From Trichomonas vaginalis G3 (Eukaryota > Parabasalia > Trichomonadida > Trichomonadidae), in contig NC_067208.1 of NCBI RefSeq assembly GCF_026262505.1, positions 15,447,962 to 15,511,961 on the forward strand: a stretch of DNA of 64,000 bases. The letters are read 5' to 3'. Below, one piece after another: positions 36,595 to 45,806 of the stretch. How positions within the stretch are numbered: the first letter of the stretch is position 1; every line of letters begins with the position of its first letter. The translations under genes and the position numbers were made by a program. The notes under the pieces are model-generated. The model searched no databases and was not told where the DNA came from. It was given only the letters and a program-made list of their open reading frames with translations.

Positions 36595-37044
36595 ATGTCT
36601 AGCGATTTCGCTATCTATATTCGAGACAAGCTTTTTGACAGCAAAACATCTGTCGACCATAAAATCTTACATAGTGTAAACAAGAAATGTGAATTTGTTC
36701 TAAAGTTCTGTTTCTGGGAATATGACAAGAACCATAAAACATTACAAAGAGCAGTCTTAAAATTTGTCAATGATAGACTTGTTGACAGAGATGACGCCGA
36801 TTGGAAAGATGAAGTCCAACAAAAGTTCTTAGAATGCAAAGAAGACACATGCGGTGTTCTTGAAGATGAAATAGAAAACAGAATAGATGAGCTATTAAAG
36901 GACAAAGAACTTTTACATAGATATGGTTCTGAGAAATTTGACATATCTCCACCAGAGAAGAAGAAGAAAGAAAAGAAAGAGAAAAAAGAAGAAGAGAAGA
37001 AAGAACCTGAACCAGTTCCAGAAAAAAAGAAATTTGACATGTAA
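36595..37044 (+). CDS. Charged 149-aa Maverick A protein
   Basis: Starts MSSDFAIYIRDKLFDSKTSV after TTTTTATCTTTTAGAAA. It has a helical middle with one Cys pair region (LECKEDTCGVLEDEIENRID) and a strongly charged Lys/Glu tail (EKKKKEKKEKKEEEKKEPEP). No family is recognised. It is divergent from the packaging ATPase and upstream of the SF3 helicase region, so a replication or packaging accessory role is possible but unproven. Confidence 0.65.
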   Translation: MSSDFAIYIRDKLFDSKTSVDHKILHSVNKKCEFVLKFCFWEYDKNHKTLQRAVLKFVNDRLVDRDDADWKDEVQQKFLECKEDTCGVLEDEIENRIDELLKDKELLHRYGSEKFDISPPEKKKKEKKEKKEEEKKEPEPVPEKKKFDM

Positions 37045-37060
37045 AAATAAAATTTTATTT

Positions 37061-37480
37061 TTAGAACATTTCTGGGTCAATGTCAATGTTCTCTTCCTCT
37101 TTAGGAGTAAACACTGGCTTAGACTCTAAAATCTTTTTACCCAATTTACCTTGAACTTCTACAACTTTAGACTCATAATATTCATAGTCGTCTGTCTTCT
37201 TTGGTTCATAAGGTATAACAAGTTTGTATGCTTTGCCTTCTTTAAGGTTTGAGAACCTTCTGTCAAAACTTTCTTTGACTGTTAACAAACCTTCTATGTC
37301 TAAGTCTTCAAATTTCGCACCATTTTTAGTCACAATAGCAAACTTAACTGGTTCGATGTTCCAAACTTTGCTGAATGAAGACTTTTCAAAATGGTAGAAG
37401 TAAACATTCAAATATGTGAATGGGTCTAGTTCTTCTTTAAGTCCTGACATGTACTTATTTACTGAGATGAATTTTGCCAT
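37061..37480 (-). CDS. 139-aa protein with acidic tail, next to the SF3 helicase
   Basis: Starts MAKFISVNKYMSGLKEELDP. It is a strand-rich body (VKFAIVTKNGAKFEDLDIEG, KAYKLVIPYEPKKTDDYEYY) with an acidic C-terminus KEEENIDIDPEMF. Size, beta-richness and an acidic phenylalanine-ended tail next to a helicase recall single-strand-binding proteins. That is a hypothesis from layout, not a recognised match. Confidence 0.62.
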   Translation of the reverse strand: MAKFISVNKYMSGLKEELDPFTYLNVYFYHFEKSSFSKVWNIEPVKFAIVTKNGAKFEDLDIEGLLTVKESFDRRFSNLKEGKAYKLVIPYEPKKTDDYEYYESKVVEVQGKLGKKILESKPVFTPKEEENIDIDPEMF

Positions 37481-37517
37481 CTTTTTCTATCGGATAAAAA
37501 AATATTTTTTTTAAAAT

Positions 37518-38753
37518 TTACTCAGAAAAAATTTTCTTTGTATATACACCATTCTGAACATCTAAAAGACTTTTGACATTTGCCAAGAATGTACGTTTAG
37601 AAGCTGCCATATAACCATATTCTTGACAATATTGTTTATATTCATCATATAAAGACTTTTCATCTAATGACACAAAGTCAGTTTCATCTATGAACAGTTC
37701 ATATACACTCTTGTTTGCTTCTAACAATGTTTGTCTCTCTTCGGTATGTGGAATTTGTCTTGGATTGAACTTAGAAATATCTAATGTCATGAAATATGAA
37801 AACAAATGGTTGTAAAAGTCAGATGTCAAAGTTTCTGCTAAGTCGTCAAAATATTCTGTATCTTGCATATGAGCTTCTGACGTTCTGACAACTACATATC
37901 TTCTGTCAGAACTTTCGAACTTCATCGGAACAGCATTGTTTGAAACCATAATGAAGTTTGCAACATTTTCACAAACTCTTTGGTCTTTATACTTTCTTTC
38001 AACAACTCCAACTTTATCTGTTATAAGACTCTTCAAAGCATCTGAGTTCAAAACTTTTGTTGTATCTATACTTTGAAGTTCATTGCAAACTATAAGTTTC
38101 ATATTCTCTATTGAGGAGTTAAACTTGCCACAGATGTTTTCTAAGTTTGTCATATTCGGATTCGAATAACCTTCTAACAGTTTGCATAAGATATCTGTAA
38201 AGAATATGTTCTTACCTGTTCCTTGTTTTCCAATTATAATGAGAGCAGTTTCATTTTTAGCACTTGGATGTTGTAAGATGTTTGCAAACCAACATAAGAT
38301 ATACTCATAAACCTTTTCGTTTCCATTGCATATAATTTCTTTGACATGGTCTAACCAAGCTTCTATAATATTTTCTTTCCATTCTACTTGTTCGTATTTA
38401 TATCCAGTGAAGATAGAATAGAAGTTTGGAGAAGGTGTATAGAACTTTATACCACGAACTGAAAAATCTTCAAGTTTTGACAATAAGATATCCCAAGCAT
38501 CTAACATCTTCATGCCAACTTGTACGACTTTTATTTTCTTAAGTTTCTGTCTACATTCTTGTTCAGACACTATTGCTGCTCTTGGTTTGTTAAAGACAAC
38601 ATCCCATTCTTTCATGACATAACATTCTGGGGCAGAGTCAACATAAATGACTAAACGTTTCAAATTCTCGACTGCTTTGTTATAGTCTCGAAATGGACAC
38701 ATATTTCTGAATGCTTGGAAGTCATAAAAATCTGAAACATTTATTCTGTACAT
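37518..38753 (-). CDS. Superfamily 3 helicase of Maverick A1 (411 aa)
   Basis: This is a helicase of the D5/parvovirus NS1-like SF3 class. Walker A is ALIIIGKQGTGKNIFFTDIL (near residue 165), Walker B is KLIVCNELQSIDT, motif C is NFIMVSNNAVPMKF, and SSDRRYVVVRTSE follows as the arginine-finger region. The N-terminal 150 residues are not a recognised primase. SF3 helicases are usual in virophages and Polinton-like viruses, but I know them less from classical Polintons. Pairing with a divergent PolB-like gene makes type A distinct from B. The frame looks whole. Confidence 0.9.
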   Translation of the reverse strand: MYRINVSDFYDFQAFRNMCPFRDYNKAVENLKRLVIYVDSAPECYVMKEWDVVFNKPRAAIVSEQECRQKLKKIKVVQVGMKMLDAWDILLSKLEDFSVRGIKFYTPSPNFYSIFTGYKYEQVEWKENIIEAWLDHVKEIICNGNEKVYEYILCWFANILQHPSAKNETALIIIGKQGTGKNIFFTDILCKLLEGYSNPNMTNLENICGKFNSSIENMKLIVCNELQSIDTTKVLNSDALKSLITDKVGVVERKYKDQRVCENVANFIMVSNNAVPMKFESSDRRYVVVRTSEAHMQDTEYFDDLAETLTSDFYNHLFSYFMTLDISKFNPRQIPHTEERQTLLEANKSVYELFIDETDFVSLDEKSLYDEYKQYCQEYGYMAASKRTFLANVKSLLDVQNGVYTKKIFSE

Positions 38754-38780
38754 TTTTATAAAAATAAAAATAATATTTTT

Positions 38781-39578
38781 TTATTCTTGACTTTGTTGTT
38801 CCATTTGTTGCATTTGTTGTTCTTGAGCTATTTGTTGTTGAAGTTGTTCTTGTAATACAATACTTTCACCAGTTGCATCTTCCAATTCGAAACTTTCTGC
38901 CGTCATTGACAAATGCATAGGACATAAAAGTTTTACAGGAACAAAGTTTGCGTCAACTAATGTCAACGTTATACTTGCCAAAGTGTTTGAGTTCACTAAG
39001 GTTGAAAATTCTGCATTCGAATGAACAATAGGCAAACCAGCAGAGAAAGTATTGTTTATACGCATAAGTATCTTTTGGTCATAATAGTTTCTGTCGACAT
39101 TCGAATAACACTTTGAACCTAAGTTTGAAACAATATATAAGATTGGTGTGCTTAATGTCAATGGAATAGACATTCCTTGTATGACACCTTTTCCTGTTAT
39201 AGGAAACTGTTGGTAGTAAAAACCAGATATAAGTTTTGTATTATAGCTCATATCGTTTATAGTAAACTCAGTCGGACATCCAAACATAATGAAACCTGCT
39301 CTAGTTGCAGCACATGTTACACCCGTACTTAAAGTATTAAATAAGTCAACAAAACCCGTTGGTGGTATATCTGAGTAAGTATCTTCAAAGGAGTATTTTT
39401 TACCATTCACAACAATAAAGTCTTCTGGTGTCAAAAGAGCAAAACAGGCTTTAGTCGTCATTGTGTTTAAGGTTAGTTTACAATATCGTCCTTGAGGACT
39501 TTGTAAGTTTGTTGTTATAGAATTATATGACTCAGGGTTTTTAGTCGTAATAGTATAAACCATTATGTCTTCTGCCAT
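38781..39578 (-). CDS. Structural-family-2 protein of Maverick A1 (265 aa)
   Basis: Starts MAEDIMVYTITTKNPESYNS. It is beta-rich with many Thr/Ser strands (ASITLTLVDANFVPVKLLCP) and ends in a Gln-rich tail (LQQQIAQEQQMQQMEQQSQE). Pattern similarity to Maverick B's 23720-24496 product, together with placement next to the CCG gene and capsid candidate, suggests a minor capsid protein. The frame looks whole. Confidence 0.66.
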   Translation of the reverse strand: MAEDIMVYTITTKNPESYNSITTNLQSPQGRYCKLTLNTMTTKACFALLTPEDFIVVNGKKYSFEDTYSDIPPTGFVDLFNTLSTGVTCAATRAGFIMFGCPTEFTINDMSYNTKLISGFYYQQFPITGKGVIQGMSIPLTLSTPILYIVSNLGSKCYSNVDRNYYDQKILMRINNTFSAGLPIVHSNAEFSTLVNSNTLASITLTLVDANFVPVKLLCPMHLSMTAESFELEDATGESIVLQEQLQQQIAQEQQMQQMEQQSQE

Positions 39579-39582
39579 TTAC

Positions 39583-40161
39583 TTAGCAAATAAATTTTAA
39601 TGAAATGTTGTGGTCGTCAAATATTTTTATAACGTCTGGGAAACTATATTTTAAGTTCAACGTTTCACCTCCTTTCATAACGTATATCTTGTCAATGACA
39701 TTATATGAAACACCACAGCAAGCAATGTCGGGTTCTATTTCTTTGATGTTTATATCGTCTGCCTCTGTCAAAAGTTTCAATAGTTCTTTCAAAACTTCAT
39801 GAGGTGCAATGACATATGAGTTCACGTTTACAGGGTTGTGTTCGACCAAGTTTAACATTATACTTAAAGCTTGACAAATCTTCTCCTGAGTTTGAAGTTT
39901 GTCTTTCAGTTGTTGGTAGTCGTTTCGAATATCTGCAACAGAACTTAAGTCTCTGTTAACTTCAGGATATGTTGGTTCTTTTACAGGAACAATTGTTATA
40001 CCATCTTCGTCTTCGTATGGTTTCCCCACTTCAACATCTCTGTCTTTGACATTGACAATAACACTTTGACTGTTTGTTTGAGTTGGTGAATTTAACTTCA
40101 CATCTGCCACCGCCATTAAACCTTTTGAAACACTTACGCTTCTATTTTTCAGAAATGACAT
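39583..40161 (-). CDS. 'CCG' family virion-linked protein of Maverick A1 (192 aa)
   Basis: Starts MSFLKNRSVSVSKGLMAVAD at the edge of an 18-bp bidirectional promoter. It has a helical middle (ICQALSIMLNLVEHNPVNVN) and the shared block IEPDIACCGVSYNVIDKIYV followed by LNLKYSFPDVIKIF. The Maverick B counterpart is 24693-26052. The adjacent cysteines in the ACCG block are the main conserved point and could bind metal or form a disulphide. Function unknown. The frame looks whole. Confidence 0.7.
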   Translation of the reverse strand: MSFLKNRSVSVSKGLMAVADVKLNSPTQTNSQSVIVNVKDRDVEVGKPYEDEDGITIVPVKEPTYPEVNRDLSSVADIRNDYQQLKDKLQTQEKICQALSIMLNLVEHNPVNVNSYVIAPHEVLKELLKLLTEADDINIKEIEPDIACCGVSYNVIDKIYVMKGGETLNLKYSFPDVIKIFDDHNISLKFIC

Positions 40162-40179
40162 TTTACTTAGAATAAAAAG
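40162..40179. promoter_or_regulatory. 18-bp bidirectional promoter (CCG gene / 139-aa gene)
   Basis: TTTACTTAGAATAAAAAG fills the whole gap between divergent ATGs. The TAGAATAAAA end is almost the same as in the 2019-2036 spacer. Confidence 0.68.
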
Positions 40180-40599
40180 ATGGAGGTATTCGGATATCTT
40201 ATTGAATTGAAGCAGAACAAAGTTTATACTCACAAACAATACAAATACATTGACAGAATAGTTCTTTACACAAACAATGGAAAATGTTATAGAATAGCAG
40301 TCTTTGCTGAACCTAAATATTTTCATAAAGCAAAGAAAGTTGGTATAACTGAAATGGTGAAAGTTCTTGAAGCAGACAAAAATATAACTTCAAAACTTAC
40401 AGATATTACTAAACGAAAGTTTATAATACAATATTATGTCAAAACTGGCGTACTGTCAATATTTGACGGAGAGAAGTCAGTTCAAGAACAACTTACTGAC
40501 CTGCTGCCAAAATCTGCTCGATGGAAGCTGTCGTTATGCCAATCTGAGGAGCCCCAGCAGGTTTCATCGAACGAATCTTCAAAAGAGCATCTTCCGTGA
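40180..40599 (+). CDS. 139-aa Maverick A protein overlapping the capsid gene antisense
   Basis: Starts MEVFGYLIELKQNKVYTHKQ. A strand-rich N-terminus (DRIVLYTNNGKCYRIAVFAE) and a helical middle are followed by a C-terminal 35 residues that lie antisense to the end of the capsid candidate, overlapping it by 107 bases. The overlap part (SEEPQQVSSNESSKEHLP) is low in complexity, as expected for an overprinted tail. Function unknown. Confidence 0.6.
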   Translation: MEVFGYLIELKQNKVYTHKQYKYIDRIVLYTNNGKCYRIAVFAEPKYFHKAKKVGITEMVKVLEADKNITSKLTDITKRKFIIQYYVKTGVLSIFDGEKSVQEQLTDLLPKSARWKLSLCQSEEPQQVSSNESSKEHLP

Positions 40600-42103
40600 A
40601 AAGTGCTATTGGTTTTGTAAACTTCTTTGCTCTCAATTCATCTGGACCGTCTCTGTCACCAGTATATTGTATTTGAACTGTACCAACAGTTGAAATACCA
40701 CCCATAAAGTCTTCTGAGTCAGCAAATGGAATGCCAAGCCAAAAGTTTGAACGGTCTCCATTTGTATATTGAGTTTTTTGACCTCCTGTATGAGTCCATA
40801 CTTTCACATATGGCATAATAGAACTTTGCATTTCAGGGTTAATGGTTGTTGTGAAGTTGTTGTTAAAGTTCATAGCATCTAATGTCAAGTTGTATGACCT
40901 CATATCCTCAACTGTAGAATATTCTTCTCTTGGATAATATTTGCCATCTATGTTTATATGATATTTAATACCAGGGTTGTAGAAACAAGAATAGTCATTT
41001 ATAGTTCGTCTGAACAGTACAAACATAGTATCTGCATGTTTCATTGCAGTTGTTAAAGCAATATCTGTTCTTGCACCTGCGGCTCCTGGATTTTGGTTTC
41101 CAACTTCACCTGCAAAGTCTTTGACAGATATTTGGTGTATAGGGAACATAAGTGGAACTGCAATATATTTGGCAGCTAAAGCATTTGAAATATCTGGGTC
41201 CAACATATAGACTGCAAGTCTGCTTTCTATTCTCTTGCATTCAAACTGTTCGCATGTAAACTTAACTGGGTCCCAAGCAGTTCCAGCAGCATTGAAATAA
41301 TAGTTTACTTCATTGTTGAAGTTTGAGAAACCAAAGTCTAAGTCAACTTTGTCTTTGCAAAATTCGGCGAATGACGTTTGATTTGTTCCCTTTACGTCTG
41401 TAAGAGTGAATGGGTCTTGTGTTGGTGCAATGACTAAGTTATTTTTGCTTGGAGTAAGTTCAATAGAAATTTTTCCTGCCCAGTTTGGCAAGTATCTTAA
41501 AAACCTGAAGATGAGGAAAGATGACAAAGGAACTCTAAGTTTCAGTTTTACTTTGGTTACTGCTGCTGCAGTTTGTCCAGAAAGGTTAACATAAACTCCT
41601 GGAACGTTAGGGTCAAGTCTTCTTATTTTCTCAATAGTTGCATACTGGTCTGTTTGTTCTTTAGCTTCTGGTTGTACTGAGTTTCTCAAAGCGAACCATT
41701 CATAGTTTGCCCATGTTACTGTTTGAACTAAGTCAGAGTTAGAATATATCTTATATCCCATGAAAACTTCTGGAGCATATTGGTATCCGACATAGAAAAT
41801 TCCATTGCAACCTTTCTTGTCAGACAACTTGGCAGAAGGTTTTATTTCAATGTCTTGTTCCACGTATAAGAATGAGTTGTCAATAGAAATAATATGAAAC
41901 CTGTCGCAAGCAATATCTACTGTTGTTGAAGAACCTTCTCCAAACTCACCTACGTTTCCATAAGAAACAGCAGTTGTATATTCGTAAGTTCCAGGAACTA
42001 TTTCTGACCTTCTAATGGCATTGTCGCATTCGTTATACCATTCGGAAACATTTCCGTTCATGGCATCCAAAACTGTTGGCGTTATATTCTGAGCGGCGTA
42101 CAT
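40493..42103 (-). CDS. Candidate major capsid protein of Maverick A1 (536 aa)
   Basis: This is a 536-residue, strand-rich protein without membrane segments, in the size range of double jelly-roll capsid proteins. Core blocks are DRFHIISIDNSFLYVEQDIE, VKLKLRVPLSSFLIFRFLRY and WAGKISIELTPSKNN, with YMLDPDISNALAAKYIAVPL in the second half. The middle aligns in pattern with Maverick B's 8909-10441 product. Its neighbours (CCG, family-2, ATPase) are the same structural set as in B, which strengthens the call. A search or predicted structure would settle it. The frame looks whole. Confidence 0.68.
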   Translation of the reverse strand: MYAAQNITPTVLDAMNGNVSEWYNECDNAIRRSEIVPGTYEYTTAVSYGNVGEFGEGSSTTVDIACDRFHIISIDNSFLYVEQDIEIKPSAKLSDKKGCNGIFYVGYQYAPEVFMGYKIYSNSDLVQTVTWANYEWFALRNSVQPEAKEQTDQYATIEKIRRLDPNVPGVYVNLSGQTAAAVTKVKLKLRVPLSSFLIFRFLRYLPNWAGKISIELTPSKNNLVIAPTQDPFTLTDVKGTNQTSFAEFCKDKVDLDFGFSNFNNEVNYYFNAAGTAWDPVKFTCEQFECKRIESRLAVYMLDPDISNALAAKYIAVPLMFPIHQISVKDFAGEVGNQNPGAAGARTDIALTTAMKHADTMFVLFRRTINDYSCFYNPGIKYHINIDGKYYPREEYSTVEDMRSYNLTLDAMNFNNNFTTTINPEMQSSIMPYVKVWTHTGGQKTQYTNGDRSNFWLGIPFADSEDFMGGISTVGTVQIQYTGDRDGPDELRAKKFTKPIALFTEDALLKIRSMKPAGAPQIGITTASIEQILAAGQ

Positions 42104-42135
42104 TTCATATGGGTAAAAATATAGAATAGTTGGAT

Positions 42136-43218
42136 TTATATGTCATAATAGAACCCACTCGGACCAAGCTTTACTTTCTTCCTGACTGAGTTTTTAACTG
42201 AATCTTTAACTCTTCTTTTTCCTTCATTGCCACTACTTTCACTAGATGAAGTTACTTCTTCACTACTTTCACTTTGTTCTACTCTTCTCTTCTTCTTTGG
42301 TGTCGCTTTTGGTAACTTGCCCTCTGCTTCAAGTTGTAGCATCTTTGCCTCATGTTCACCTAGTATGTTGTAAATTTCCCATGTCCTTTTTGCCTTTGGG
42401 CTCTGGTCGCCCATCTCAGGTAACCTATATCCTAGAAAGATTTTGTCATAGTTTGTATTTGAGTCTTCGCTTATTGTTTGCATGACTCTTTCCTGAGTTT
42501 CCGGTTCAAGCTCTTCAAACAGAGCTTGTCCATATGGAATAAGCTCGTTTCCAAATATATGTTTTTGTAGCCATTCTGGTTTTCTTTCCATGTAACCAAT
42601 AATATCTTTTGTGAATGGGAAAGCTTTTACCCAACGTTTCAGTCTTGCGTCATTTATTTCTGTAGTTGGTTTTATTTTGTCATGGAACATGTTTTTCAAT
42701 ACTAACATTTCATTTGGTACTGTCCATTTGAGTTTTCTTAAATATTCATCCCTTCTCAGTTCATTGTCTGCAAAGTAAGTTTTTATGACATTTTGCAAAC
42801 TTTCGTTTGCAAGGTCATGTACAATATGTTCTCTTCCTTCTCTCTCCCTAACTTTCTTTCTAAACTCTTCACCAAATATACCATCTCTATGGTTCTGTGT
42901 AGTTCTTTGAGATAAATGTTCTAGAACGTCAGGTGTTATATTTCCCTCAGCCATGTTCATTTCATACTGGTCCAAAATATCTGCATTTTTCATATCTTTC
43001 AATGGCATTAAAGCCGCGCTGAAAATACCAGCTATATCTGGTTCACCATTCACTTCCATTGCGTCTACAACTTCTTGGAATTGTGGTTGTAAGTTTATGA
43101 ACCACCTATCCGGATTAGCTTTATGACCCCATTTCATTGTAGTTCCATAGTCTGCAGAAACAAAAGTAGGTTTGTTTCCATATTGGTTAGGTTCTGAATG
43201 AACTTTAAACAATTTCAT
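42136..43218 (-). CDS. 360-aa basic-tailed Maverick A protein
   Basis: Starts MKLFKVHSEPNQYGNKPTFV. It is largely helical, with HDLANESLQNVIKTYFADNE and PEWLQKHIFGNELIPYGQAL. A Lys/Arg- and Ser-rich tail (TPKKKRRVEQSESSEEVTSS) contains a PKKKRRV stretch resembling a classical nuclear localisation signal. It may be a DNA-packaged core protein. It overlaps the preceding gene by 14 bases. The family is not recognised. The frame looks whole. Confidence 0.66.
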   Translation of the reverse strand: MKLFKVHSEPNQYGNKPTFVSADYGTTMKWGHKANPDRWFINLQPQFQEVVDAMEVNGEPDIAGIFSAALMPLKDMKNADILDQYEMNMAEGNITPDVLEHLSQRTTQNHRDGIFGEEFRKKVREREGREHIVHDLANESLQNVIKTYFADNELRRDEYLRKLKWTVPNEMLVLKNMFHDKIKPTTEINDARLKRWVKAFPFTKDIIGYMERKPEWLQKHIFGNELIPYGQALFEELEPETQERVMQTISEDSNTNYDKIFLGYRLPEMGDQSPKAKRTWEIYNILGEHEAKMLQLEAEGKLPKATPKKKRRVEQSESSEEVTSSSESSGNEGKRRVKDSVKNSVRKKVKLGPSGFYYDI

Positions 43219-45466
43219 TTCTATATGTTTTGTTGAAATTTAACCTTTTATTTTCACCGAGTTCAGCCAAAGATTGAACGTTATATGGTCGTAAGTAAAA
43301 AGGATTATTGTATTTGTGCACATTATCTTTCAGTTCTTCCATTCTATGCTGAATATTTTCATCTGATGTTGGAGTCTTTTGTATGTCAGTGAACATTTTT
43401 CGATATTCTTCTACTATGTCAGCCGAATTTTTCTTAGACTCTTGGAAAGATTCCATATTCTCCGCATACTCTTGTTGAGGGTCAAGATTTTTCGGCTGTT
43501 CCAAATCTTCATCTAGTTCTGTGAAGTTAGTTTCCAAAGGAGGGACTTGTTTGTTTCCTTCAGGCTCTTCTAGCTGTTGTTGCTGAACTATTTCTTCCAT
43601 GTCTGGTTGTATCTGAACTAGTTCTTCCTGTGGAGTTTCTTGTACCTCATCTGCTGGCATTTCATATATTCCGAGACCGTTTTTAACAAGTTCCCTATCT
43701 AAGTCATCCGGACTCATAAACCTTTCTTCTTTCGTTCCGTCTCTATTTTTTACGCGTTTCATGAAGAGAGTTGAATTATCATTTAGCTCTGACATCAAAT
43801 ATCTCGGAGTAAATTCATTCATGTCATTTGGATGATATGCTATTAAATCATATCCCTTTGCGAGCTTGTATTTTCCAGGTTTGAGATTATATCCGATTTT
43901 ATGCTGAACCATAAAGCTAAATAGGTTCGGGTCAGTATTTCCTTCCTTGAACTTTCTAATAGCTTCTTTATATCTGTCACTAAAGTCAAGAGTATCTGGG
44001 TAACCATAATCTTCCTTAAGCATTTTTAAGAATTCTTGGTTTCCTTTTTCTCTACTTCTTTTATGTCTTTGCTCTGTTTGTGGTTGTTGTGCTGGATTTT
44101 GAACTGTTGGTTGTTGTGTTGGATTTTGAATTGTTGGTTGTTGTTGTGGTGCTGGATTTTGAACTGTTGGTTGTTGTGTTGGTTTTGGTGCATGCCTGTG
44201 TCTGTGTCCATGTGACGATGTAAATGTTTTAGGTAGTCCTGGTGCAGGTGCTTCTCTTGGAGGGTTTGGTGGTATATAAGTTCCACTAGCTAGTATATAA
44301 GTTCCACCAGCTGGCACATATGTTCCATCTGCAGCATAATGTCCTACCTGACTTTTCGTTTTTAAGAAAGCATTTACTAGGTCTGTTTTGGTCTGTTGTA
44401 ACTCTTTTTCTTGACTTTCCACAACAGTTGCTCTAACGGCGTCATAGGCACTTTGAACTGCCTGTCTCGTTGCTGCATCTGTTATTTTCGTCATATTTTG
44501 TGCTACTTCTCTTAACTCGTTGTCGAAACCTTCAGACTTCAGTTTCTTTCCAGATGAGAAGTCGTTCACTAGTTTCACCTTACTATGAAGAGCTTCGAAG
44601 GCATTCTTAAAGTCAGCATTCATTAAAGCTTCATTTGAACTGTCTTCATCCGCTTGTATTTTTGTCCTTATTGACCCTATAAGTTGGGCTGCTTTAGCGT
44701 TGGCTTGGGCATCTAACCAGTCATTATTAGCTTTTATAATATCTGCGCTTTTCATTGCCTTTTGCATGGCTGCGTCGTTATTTTTACTTTCTTGTGCTAA
44801 GTTTTCATACTGTACGGTTTGGTTTTGCAACTGTAAAAGTTTTTCTGCCTTTACATTTGCTTCAACTTCTTTTTTATACTCATCGCTATCCATATATGTC
44901 TTCAGGGCTTTTTGTTTTATCTCTTCATCTTTCAGTACTTTATATTGAGTAGTATGGTTTTTCAAATTTATAACATCTTGTTCCATTTTTGCTACTTCTG
45001 CTGCTTTTTCTGACACTTTTTCGCATATTCCTCTGTACTTAGTTCTTTCAGTTGTTCTTCTTTCTTCTTTTTCTTACGTTTAACTCATTTAGTTTCTTTG
45101 TCTGTCTGTCATATTCTAGTTTCTTTTCGTTTTCACTTATTTGCTTCTGTATGTCTATGTTTGACTTTTTGACATCTGTTATTTGATTTTGAGTGAACTC
45201 AAATTCATTTGACTTTGAGGGTTATAAGCTGTTCCGTCTGCAGCTCCACCATAGCCTGCCATTTTCGCTAAAAGTGCCGCTCTTAAACCTCCACTCTGTG
45301 CACCAATAACTCGGTTTAAAAGCATAGGGTTGCTTGACATTTGTTGCAACATAGTGGGTCATTCATCATTTGTTGTTGCAACTGTTGTTGTGGTGTCAGT
45401 TTTACTATTGGATGTTTCAATGCTCCCTTCCTCTTACGTATATTCTTACGTAGCTTACGTGGCATT
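43205..45466 (-). pseudogene. Long coiled-coil, Pro/Gln-rich Maverick A protein (looks broken)
   Basis: The 5' end reads MPRKLRKNIRKRKGALKHP, strongly basic. A long Ala/Glu/Lys coiled coil follows, then a TQQPTVQNPAPQQQPTIQNP repeat tract with GTYIPPN-type repeats. The C-terminal 250 residues are charged, with PFYLRPYNVQSLAELGENKR near the end. It looks like an internal scaffold or core protein (inference). It looks broken, with about two or three breaks near the 5' side, and is the last gene before the right terminus. Confidence 0.6.
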
Positions 45467-45740
45467 TTAAGTGAAGTTAAAAAGCGGTTTTTGACAGATG
45501 TTTATATGACACTTTTTGTTCAGCACAAAAAACTACTCGGTCAAAGTGTTGTCAGTTTTGTAAAATAACCGTCTTATCTCATTCTATAAGGGGGAAAAGG
45601 CTTCTCAAAGTATACTTCCTTGGAACGCCTGTAACTTTTCCTGTAGCGACGATAGACCCTTACTTGTCCGGACAAAGTTATACTATTTTGAGTGCTCTAC
45701 AAAAAAGTCAACGGCTGGCTCGTCCTCAGAAATTTTTTAT
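45467..45740. other. Subterminal non-coding tail of Maverick A1
   Basis: No gene is seen. It contains a stretch with GACAGATG...GTTGTCAGTTTTG and a mixed-composition block (CTTGGAACGCCTGTAAC, CTTACTTGTCCGGACAAAG) containing the palindrome TTGTCCGGACAA. The inner part resembles A2's 52144-52200 weakly in inverted orientation. Confidence 0.5.
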
Positions 45741-45771
45741 GGGCTAGAGGGCGCAACGCGCCTGGAAGCCC
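45741..45771. repeat. Subterminal GC-rich hairpin copy of Maverick A
   Basis: A 31-base copy of the terminal motif. The outer stem is GGGCT/AGCCC and the inner stem GGCGC-AAC-GCGCC. It lies about 66 bp inside the true terminal copy at 45807-45840. It stands out sharply from the AT-rich surroundings. Confidence 0.8.
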
Positions 45772-45806
45772 TCCGAATAAAAACTTCATTTATACTAAAC
45801 ATCTTC

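Noticed and set aside
36615-37040. Minus-strand Ser/Phe-rich 141-aa frame
   Set aside because: It is fully antisense to the charged 149-aa gene, and its composition (Ser/Phe runs) simply mirrors Lys/Glu codons.
45650-45700. TTGTCCGGACAA palindrome as an attachment site
   Set aside because: It is a single occurrence inside the subterminal tail with no partner in the window; not enough to call a site.
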